DNA from: DASVDK01 sp036562265 [NCBI: Thermodesulfobacteriota bacterium]
GTDB lineage: Bacteria; DASVDK01
DNA: 7,402 bases
NCBI GenBank assembly: GCA_036562265.1
Contig: DATCKS010000184.1
Coordinates: forward strand, 1 to 7,402
Direction of reading: 5' to 3'
Shown here: positions 1-7,402 of the stretch, piece after piece
How positions within the stretch are numbered: position 1 is the first letter of the stretch
Layout of the letters: each line of letters starts with the position of its first letter
Notes under the pieces: generated by a model
What the model was told of the DNA's origin: nothing
The model's database searches: none
What the model saw: only the letters and a program-made list of their open reading frames with translations
Translations under genes and position numbers: made by a program

Positions 1-165
1 TTCGAGGCGTCCCAGCGCCGCAGCGGCGAGTGGTGGGACGCCCCCTTCGACCGGAGCTACGCCTGGGCGATCTGCGAGGGAGGGGCGGAGGGGGAGGAGG
101 AACGGTACTGGCTCTTTCACGACCACCTCTGCGGGGGTACCTTTCTCCATGCGGTGGCGGACTGA
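1..165 (+). CDS. imuB: ImuB-like Y-family polymerase, C-terminal tail (5' truncated by window)
   Basis: This is the last 54 codons of a gene that enters from the left, open in frame 1 and ending at TGA 163-165. The tail reads SGEWWDAPFDRSYAW, then a Glu/Gly-rich turn, then RYWLFHD, and ends TFLHAVAD. The order 'G-WWD', 'Y-W/Y', 'R-YWLF-D', 'FLHG/A' is the pattern I know from the C-terminus of ImuB (catalytically inactive DinB-like polymerase). In the known system ImuB bridges the beta clamp, ImuA and the DnaE2 polymerase during SOS mutagenesis. The clamp-binding motif and polymerase fold would lie upstream, outside the window. A dnaE2 gene 1.4 kb downstream on the same strand supports the call. 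With only 54 residues, another Y-family protein cannot be fully excluded. Confidence 0.8.
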   Translation, partial: FEASQRRSGEWWDAPFDRSYAWAICEGGAEGEEERYWLFHDHLCGGTFLHAVAD

Positions 166-178
166 CCCGCCCATGGAC

Positions 179-184
179 GGAGGT
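179..184 (+). promoter_or_regulatory. Ribosome binding site that selects a GTG start for the dehydrogenase
   Basis: A perfect GGAGGT lies 9 bases before the GTG at 194. The in-frame ATGs at 149 and 173 have no comparable site, and the one at 149 would overlap imuB. The GTG start also removes a poorly conserved N-terminal extension and places the Rossmann fold at the usual distance from the N-terminus. Confidence 0.75.
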
Positions 185-193
185 GCGCGCGAC

Positions 194-925
194 GTGACAT
201 CGGGGCGAGAGGACCTGAAGGGACAGGTGGCCATCATCACCGGCGCATCGAGCGGCATCGGCGCCGCCGTCGCTCGCGACCTGGCCGAGGCGGGCATGCG
301 GCTGGTCGTCACGGCCAGGCGCGAGGAGCGCCTGAAGGCGCTCGCGGAGGAGACCGGCGCGGTCTGGCTCGCGGGCGACATCACCGCTCCCGACCTTCCG
401 GTGCGGCTCCTCGACACGGCCCTCGGCCGGTTCGGCCGGGTGGACGCGGTCTTCAACAACGCCGGCGTCATGGACGCCGGTCCCGTCGACGCGATGGACG
501 TCGAGCAGATCGTCCGGATGGTGCGGGTGAACGTCGAGGCGGCCTTCCGCATGGCCTACCACGCGCTCGTCCACTTCAAGCGGGAGGACCGCGGCACGCT
601 CCTCAACGTGTCGAGCATCCTCGGCACCAGGGTGCGGCCGCACGTCGGCTGGTACGCCGGCACCAAGTTCGCCGTGGAGGGGCTCACCGAATCGCTCCGC
701 ATGGAGTTCGCCGGGACGAACGTCCGGATCACGGCCATCCAGCCCGGCAGCACCCTCACGGAGCTGCAGGACCACTGGCCGGCCCACGCGCGCGGCGCGC
801 GCAACCGGAAAGCGCCGCTCCTGCCCGAGGACATCGCGCGGGTCGTCCGCTTCGTCCTCGAGCAGCCGCCGCACGTCCGGATCCCCAAGGTCCTCGTCCT
901 GCCGGCCGAGCAGGGGACCCCGTGA
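194..925 (+). CDS. Short-chain dehydrogenase/reductase (classical SDR), likely NADP(H)-dependent
   Basis: A 243-residue cytoplasmic oxidoreductase of normal length for a classical SDR. Counting from the GTG at 194, the visible motifs are:
- TGASSGIG at 16-23 (cofactor loop)
- Asp62 in GDIT (adenine contact)
- NNAG at 88-91
- Asn113
- catalytic Ser141, Tyr154 and Lys158 (YAGTK), with the normal 13-residue Ser-Tyr spacing
- PG at 184-185

The second strand ends T-A-R-R (40-43) with no acidic residue, which favours NADP(H) over NAD(H). The C-terminal 'PEDIA..V.F.LEQPPHVRIP' resembles YdfG/serine-3-dehydrogenase-like SDRs acting on hydroxy acids or aldehydes, but the substrate cannot be read from sequence. 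It begins 28 bases after imuB, and its TGA overlaps the GTG of the lipoprotein gene by 4 bases, so it is probably in the same operon. An upstream ATG (149) would give 258 residues. Confidence 0.93.
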   Translation: MTSGREDLKGQVAIITGASSGIGAAVARDLAEAGMRLVVTARREERLKALAEETGAVWLAGDITAPDLPVRLLDTALGRFGRVDAVFNNAGVMDAGPVDAMDVEQIVRMVRVNVEAAFRMAYHALVHFKREDRGTLLNVSSILGTRVRPHVGWYAGTKFAVEGLTESLRMEFAGTNVRITAIQPGSTLTELQDHWPAHARGARNRKAPLLPEDIARVVRFVLEQPPHVRIPKVLVLPAEQGTP

Positions 926-1575
926 AGAGGGCCCTCCTCCTCGCGGCGGGGCTCGCCGCGGCCGGCTGCCAGCGGGCGGCCGACCCGTCGGTGGCCGACT
1001 ACCTGCCGCCGCTCGAGGAGGGACGCGTCCTCGTCTACGAGATGAGCGACGGGCCCCGCCGGCTCGTGCGGATCGTGCGGGTCACGCGCGCGGCCGGCGG
1101 CGAGATCCGGGTCGAGACGGCGTCGACGCTCGACGACCCCGACGCCCCGGCGGCCGTGCCGATGAAGGCCCTCTCGGAGACGTACCGTTTCGTGCCGAAG
1201 GCGGAGGCGATCATGTGGGCGGTCGGCGACCGCCCCGAGGTCGTCTTCCTCGAAGGGCCGCTCGAGGTCGGCACCCGCTGGTCGGTCACGACCGTCACCG
1301 GCGGCGCGGTCGACGTCGACGCGCGGCACGCGGGCGGCGAGCACCGCACCGTCTCGGGGACCTGCCGGATCGACCGGATCGCCGCACGCACGGTCCTCGG
1401 CCGGGAGCGTCCCTGCGTCGAGGTGGTCTGCGAGTTCCCCGATCCCCAGGTGGCCTTCTCGGCCCGCACGGTGGTCTGCAAGGGGCTCGGGTACGTGGAG
1501 ACCGACGAGCGCGTCACGGTCGGCGGCGAGGCCGAGCCGACCGTCATCGGCGAGCGCCTCGTGGAGGTGCGGTGA
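922..1575 (+). CDS. Predicted secreted lipoprotein of unknown function
   Basis: A 217-residue protein starting at GTG 922 inside the dehydrogenase stop (GTGA), with AGGGG at 912-916 as a fair ribosome binding site. The N-terminus has a Lys-Arg n-region, a Leu/Ala core and a lipobox-like A-A-G-Cys ending at Cys16, so processing by signal peptidase II and lipid anchoring are predicted. The mature part opens 'DYLPPLEEGRVLVYE' and later has 'FLEGPLEVGTRW', a pair of Cys residues in 'GTCRID' and 'RPCVEVVCEF', and 'KGLGYVETDE'. This layout is familiar from uncharacterised beta-rich bacterial lipoproteins whose repeated 'PL..G..W' strands make a sandwich fold. I recognise no catalytic motif and give no function. 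Its position between an SDR and dnaE2 suggests shared transcription rather than a known functional link. The lipobox has Ala rather than Leu at -3, so anchoring is likely but not certain. Confidence 0.78.
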   Translation: MKRALLLAAGLAAAGCQRAADPSVADYLPPLEEGRVLVYEMSDGPRRLVRIVRVTRAAGGEIRVETASTLDDPDAPAAVPMKALSETYRFVPKAEAIMWAVGDRPEVVFLEGPLEVGTRWSVTTVTGGAVDVDARHAGGEHRTVSGTCRIDRIAARTVLGRERPCVEVVCEFPDPQVAFSARTVVCKGLGYVETDERVTVGGEAEPTVIGERLVEVR

Positions 1576-1584
1576 AGCCGTCCC

Positions 1585-4881
<3,297 letters not shown>

Positions 4882-4883
4882 AG

Positions 4884-4931
4884 GGGGTCAGGCCTTTCCA
4901 TTTTCCATGGGGTCAGGCCTTTCCATTTTCC
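4884..4931. repeat. Two perfect tandem copies of a 23-base unit, 25-base period
   Basis: Copies at 4884-4906 and 4909-4931 are identical over 23 bases and separated by AT. Each begins GGGGTCAGGCC and continues with a pyrimidine-rich TTTCC/ATTTTCC tail. They start 2 bases after the dnaE2 stop, inside the 83-base convergent spacer, and are clearly poorer in G+C than the flanking genes. From memory, GGGGTCAGG-type repeats occur dispersed in many GC-rich environmental genomes, often beside IS200-like/REP-associated transposases. No transposase is present here, so that link is inference. The remaining 4932-4964 holds only a weak 4-bp CCCG/CGGG hairpin without a T-tract. Confidence 0.93.
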
Positions 4932-4964
4932 CGACCGAGAACCGGGAACGACGTGACGCCGAAT

Positions 4965-5414
4965 CTACGCGGCGGCGACGCCGCGGTGCAGGAGGGCGTG
5001 GACCGCGGCGAGGTACTCGTCGGCGGTGACCGGGTGGTAGACGACGCGCACCTGACGGTCCGCCTCGAGCGCCGTCTCGAGCCCGCCGCCGACGCTCGAC
5101 GCGACGACCACGAGCGGCAGGTCGGGGCAGTGCGACCGCAGCTGTTCGAGCCAGCCCTGGTCCCGCGTGGCCTCGGGCGAAAGCCCGATCGAGACGAGCG
5201 CGACCTCGGGTCTCAGGCAGTCCTCGATCCGCATCCGGTCGCGCCTGAGCACCCCGAAGCCGGCCTCGCGCAGGACCGCCTCCAGGACGAAGCCCACGTC
5301 GGCGTCCGGCTCGATCAACAGGATGCCCGGCCGCCGCCGGAACGGTCCCCGGAAGGACAACCGAGCGACAGCCCGGCCGATGACCGCAGCCAGCCCGCTG
5401 AGCATGGGCGCCAT
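4965..5414 (-). CDS. Stand-alone receiver-like protein lacking the phosphoacceptor Asp (pseudo-receiver)
   Basis: A 149-residue protein. A basic, possibly amphipathic N-terminus (1-29, ending FRGPFRRRPG) precedes a CheY-like fold: first strand 'ILLIEPDADVGFVLEAVLREAGF' split over 31-53, 'EVALVSIGLSPE' at 70-81, 'LPLVVVASS' at 99-107 and 'VVYHPVTADEYLAAVHALL' from 124. Alignment by eye against ordinary receivers puts Glu35 at the first acidic site but Pro36 at the second, Ser75 at the phosphorylated Asp, Ser106 at the Ser/Thr switch and His127 at the invariant Lys. Normal phosphotransfer is therefore unlikely, and a binding or constitutive signalling role is an inference. There is no output domain. 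ATG 5414 lies 5 bases after the stop of the upstream membrane-protein gene and has no visible Shine-Dalgarno site, so translation probably depends on coupling. It converges on dnaE2. Confidence 0.72.
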   Translation of the reverse strand: MAPMLSGLAAVIGRAVARLSFRGPFRRRPGILLIEPDADVGFVLEAVLREAGFGVLRRDRMRIEDCLRPEVALVSIGLSPEATRDQGWLEQLRSHCPDLPLVVVASSVGGGLETALEADRQVRVVYHPVTADEYLAAVHALLHRGVAAA

Positions 5415-5419
5415 CGTGC

Positions 5420-6169
5420 TCAGGGGCGTGGCCTGTGGTCCTGGGCGCGTCCGCCCGGCCCGCGACCGTCGAGTCCCGCGAGGGAGCCTACCAGCGCCCC
5501 CACCGATCCACCGACGAGGCCCCAGAGCAGCCCCGCCGTGACGCCGACCGGTCCCCCCGATCCTCCGAAGAGCCGGCCGCCGGAAACCCCCACAATGGCG
5601 CCGAGCACCGCCCCGATGACGATGCCGTACGCGGCCGTCCGCTCGGCGCGTGCGAGCGTCGCCATCTCGTCGGCCCGCGCGAACCCCGTCTCGGTGAGCA
5701 CCCGGTCGCCGAGGCGCCCGTACAGCTCACCGAGCGTCACGCCGTAGACGATGTGGAGGATGAGGTTGCCGAGGATCGGCAGGGGACCCGCGCCGAGGGC
5801 GAGCCCGAAGAGCCCGCCGCCGGCGAGCGGCAGGAACACCACGAGCGACAGGACGTAGGGGATGAGCGCAAACGTGATCCCCTTCTGCCAGTCGGCGCCG
5901 GGCAGCCGCGGCTCGAAGACGGCGGCGTAGATCCCGGCCCAGATGAGCCCGAGCGCCAGGTGGAGCACGAACGCCGCCGGCATCGCGCCACGGGTCAGCT
6001 CCGTGATCGGGTTGTGGGTGAGCGCCCACATCCACTGCGGTGGACCTGGCTGCGCGGCGTACGAGGGGACGGACGGCGAGCCGAGTTCGAGGGCGACGAA
6101 GTACCCCACGGCGAGGGCCAGCGTCATGGTGACCGTGGCCACGAACCCCGCGATGACGGCACGTCGCAT
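5420..6169 (-). CDS. Multi-pass membrane protein, DUF6789-like with glycine-rich C-terminal membrane domain
   Basis: A 249-residue inner-membrane protein when started at ATG 6169, where GAGGG lies 6 bases upstream. An ATG at 6175 touches that site, and a 318-residue version would run into the malQ gene. Likely membrane segments are about 4-28, 63-85, 98-118, 120-145, 181-201 and 207-232. Residues 63-155, with 'LHLALGLIWAGIYAAVFEP', 'KGITFALIPYVLSLVVFLPLAG' and 'LHIVYGVTLGELYGRL' in that order, resemble uncharacterised DUF6789-type proteins. A charged linker (155-178) leads to a second hydrophobic part rich in Gly at 3-4 residue steps (GxxxG/glycine-zipper look) and a short basic tail. I see no catalytic or transport motif, so function is unknown. 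It is the first gene of a two-gene unit with the receiver-like protein and is divergent from malQ. Confidence 0.8.
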   Translation of the reverse strand: MRRAVIAGFVATVTMTLALAVGYFVALELGSPSVPSYAAQPGPPQWMWALTHNPITELTRGAMPAAFVLHLALGLIWAGIYAAVFEPRLPGADWQKGITFALIPYVLSLVVFLPLAGGGLFGLALGAGPLPILGNLILHIVYGVTLGELYGRLGDRVLTETGFARADEMATLARAERTAAYGIVIGAVLGAIVGVSGGRLFGGSGGPVGVTAGLLWGLVGGSVGALVGSLAGLDGRGPGGRAQDHRPRP

Positions 6170-6175
6170 ACGCAT

Positions 6176-6180
6176 CCCTC
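6176..6180 (-). promoter_or_regulatory. Ribosome binding site selecting the membrane-protein start
   Basis: Read on the minus strand, GAGGG sits 6 bases before the ATG whose first base is 6169. For the ATG at 6175 the spacing would be zero, so the inner ATG is preferred even though the protein differs by only two residues. Confidence 0.6.
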
Positions 6181-6186
6181 GAGTCC

Positions 6187-6215
6187 ATACTGCGCTTTTC
6201 CCGTGAACCTGGCAA
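6187..6215 (-). promoter_or_regulatory. Candidate sigma-70-type promoter for the membrane protein/receiver pair
   Basis: On the minus strand TTGCCA (6215-6210, 5 of 6 to the -35 consensus) is followed after 17 bases by CAGTAT (6192-6187, only 3 of 6 to the -10 consensus). The optimal spacing and the position just upstream of the gene favour it. The weak -10 box and a very short implied leader make it tentative. The 81-base divergent spacer (6170-6250) must hold any promoters for both directions. I found no convincing promoter in the malQ direction. Confidence 0.3.
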
Positions 6216-6238
6216 GATCTGAAGACGCGTCCGGACGA

Positions 6239-6244
6239 GGAGGT
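6239..6244 (+). promoter_or_regulatory. Ribosome binding site of malQ
   Basis: GGAGGT lies 6 bases before ATG 6251, within GAGGAGGT at 6237-6244. This fixes the start of the glucanotransferase and predicts efficient translation. Confidence 0.85.
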
Positions 6245-6250
6245 CACGAC

Positions 6251-7402
6251 ATGCTCGAGGAGCGACGCGCCGGTGTCCTGATCCCCCTGTCGGCGCAACG
6301 CCACCCGGCGAGCTTCGGCGTCGGCGAGATCCCCGACCTCGCGGCGTACGCGATCTGGCTCGAGGCTGCCGGTCATTCGGTGCTCCAGCTCCTCCCCATC
6401 GGGGAGCCGTCGCCGGGTCAGGACAGCCCGTACGCCGCCTGCACGGCGTTCGCCATCGACCCGCTCTATGTCGCGCTGCGCGATCAGCCGGACTTCCAGG
6501 GCGCGGGCGGCGAGCGGGCGCTGTCACCGGAGGACCGCGAGGCGCTCGAGCGCGTGCGCGAGGCGAAGGCGATCGACTACGCGACCGTGCGTCCGCTCAA
6601 GCGGCGTGCGCTGGAGCTCGCCTTCCGCCACTTCGAGGCCACCGAGGGGCGAGCCGGCGGCGAGCGCGCGCGCGACTTCGAGCGCTTCACGCGCGAGGAG
6701 GCGGCCTGGCTCGCGGACTACGCGCTCTTCCGCGCCATCCAGGAGTCGCAGGCGGGGCGCCCCTGGTGGGAGTGGCCCGAGCCGCTCAGACGGCGAGACG
6801 AAGCGGCCCTCGCCGCCAGCCGGGCCGCGCTCGGGGACCGCGTCCGCTTCTTCGAGTACGTGCAGTGGGAGGCCGATCGGCAGTGGCGCGCCGCGCGGCG
6901 CGAGGCGGCCGCGCACGGCGTGCTCATCAAGGGGGATCTCCCCTTCATGGTGTCGGGCGACAGCGCGGACGTCTGGAGCCGGCAGCACGAGTTCAAGCTG
7001 GACGCGAGCGTCGGCGCGCCGCCCGACGCCTTCAGCACGGAAGGCCAGGACTGGGGCCTCCCGGTGTACGACTTCGCCGCCATGGGCGCCTCCGGCTACG
7101 CCTGGCTCGCCCAGCGCAGCGCGCGCTCGCAGGCGCTCTACGACCTCTACCGCATCGACCACATCGTCGGCTTCTATCGCATCTTCGTCCGGCCGCACGG
7201 CAAGGGGCTCGCCGACGCGTACTTCCTGCCGAGCGACGAGCGGGAGCAGCTCGCGCTCGGCGAGGTGCTCCTGCGCATCCTCGGCGGGGGAGGGCGGGTG
7301 GTCGGCGAGGACCTCGGGGTCGTCCCGGACTTCGTGCGGGAGTCGATGACGCGCCTCGGCATCCCCGGCTACCGGGTCCTGCGCTGGGAACGGGAGTGGC
7401 AC
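6251..7402 (+). CDS. malQ: 4-alpha-glucanotransferase (amylomaltase, GH77), 3' end cut by the window
   Basis: 384 codons are open to the window edge; family members of this type are about 500 residues, so roughly the last quarter is missing. The enzyme transfers alpha-1,4-glucan segments between maltodextrins in the cytoplasm, in maltose/glycogen metabolism. Visible landmarks:
- 'RRAGVLIPLSAQRHPASFGVGE' entry (split 5-26)
- 'DSPYAACTAFAIDPLY', the GH77 substrate-binding start
- 'LIKGDLPFMVSGDSADVW'
- 'GAPPDAFSTEGQDWGLPVY', diagnostic for GH77
- nucleophile Asp303 in YRIDHIVGFYR
- acid/base Glu353 in GEDLGVVPD, followed by 'GIPGYRVLRWE'

The third conserved carboxylate (in the THD motif) lies beyond the window. 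ATG 6251 is chosen for its strong Shine-Dalgarno site. The gene is divergent from the membrane protein across 81 bases, and nothing visible shows co-regulation with it. Confidence 0.97.
   Translation, partial: MLEERRAGVLIPLSAQRHPASFGVGEIPDLAAYAIWLEAAGHSVLQLLPIGEPSPGQDSPYAACTAFAIDPLYVALRDQPDFQGAGGERALSPEDREALERVREAKAIDYATVRPLKRRALELAFRHFEATEGRAGGERARDFERFTREEAAWLADYALFRAIQESQAGRPWWEWPEPLRRRDEAALAASRAALGDRVRFFEYVQWEADRQWRAARREAAAHGVLIKGDLPFMVSGDSADVWSRQHEFKLDASVGAPPDAFSTEGQDWGLPVYDFAAMGASGYAWLAQRSARSQALYDLYRIDHIVGFYRIFVRPHGKGLADAYFLPSDEREQLALGEVLLRILGGGGRVVGEDLGVVPDFVRESMTRLGIPGYRVLRWEREWH

Noticed and set aside
149-196. An upstream ATG start (149 or 173) for the dehydrogenase
   Set aside because: No ribosome binding site precedes these ATGs, and the added residues do not look like an SDR N-terminus. 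GGAGGT serves the GTG at 194.
4929-4984. Possible terminator hairpins between dnaE2 and the receiver-like gene
   Set aside because: Only a 4-bp CCCG/CGGG stem and a GCGGC/GCCGC stem at 4972-4984 inside the coding end are present. Neither has a T-tract, and such stems are expected by chance at this GC content.
6170-6376. The 318-residue version of the membrane protein starting at 6376
   Set aside because: Its first ~69 residues are antisense to malQ codons and to the malQ ribosome binding site, and they look like a shadow. The membrane protein begins naturally at MRRAVIAGF, with GAGGG at proper spacing.
6524-7402. Long open frames antisense (6524-7402) and out of frame (6468-7349) over malQ
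   Set aside because: The frame from 6251 carries all GH77 landmarks and the catalytic Asp and Glu. The others are low-complexity shadows.

Overview
The window is a very GC-rich bacterial segment (roughly 70% by eye, with strong G/C preference at third codon positions). It is dense with genes and uses good Shine-Dalgarno sites, ATG/GTG starts and short overlaps. The imuB/dnaE2 translesion pair, a lipobox protein and a GH77 enzyme point to a free-living bacterium. Proteobacteria-like, Myxococcota, Acidobacteriota or Rokubacteria-type lineages would all fit, and the window has no phylogenetic marker that decides between them.

Left part (1-4881, + strand): an apparently co-transcribed run. It starts with the C-terminal tail of an ImuB-like inactive Y-family polymerase (1-165). 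A short-chain dehydrogenase/reductase follows (194-925), then a small predicted lipoprotein (922-1575, 4-base overlap), then a full-length error-prone DNA polymerase DnaE2/ImuC (1585-4881, 9 bases after the lipoprotein stop). ImuB and DnaE2 together form the catalytic part of the SOS-induced mutasome that copies past damaged bases. Here the two genes are separated by an oxidoreductase and an envelope protein with no known role in mutagenesis. The upstream promoter, any imuA and any LexA box lie outside the window.

Middle (4882-4964): a short convergent intergenic spacer. It holds two perfect tandem copies of a 23-base, pyrimidine-rich unit that begins GGGGTCAGGCC, starting 2 bases after the dnaE2 stop.

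Right-middle (4965-6169, - strand): a two-gene unit. A multi-pass membrane protein (DUF6789-like front half, glycine-rich tail) is followed 5 bases downstream by a stand-alone receiver-like protein that lacks the phosphorylatable Asp and the conserved Lys.

Right end (6251-7402, + strand): the first 384 codons of a 4-alpha-glucanotransferase (MalQ, GH77), transcribed divergently from the membrane protein across an 81-base spacer and cut by the window edge.

I found no strong evidence for a wholly new system. The points most worth checking are the interrupted mutasome operon, the pseudo-receiver coupled to a membrane protein, and the tandem repeat.
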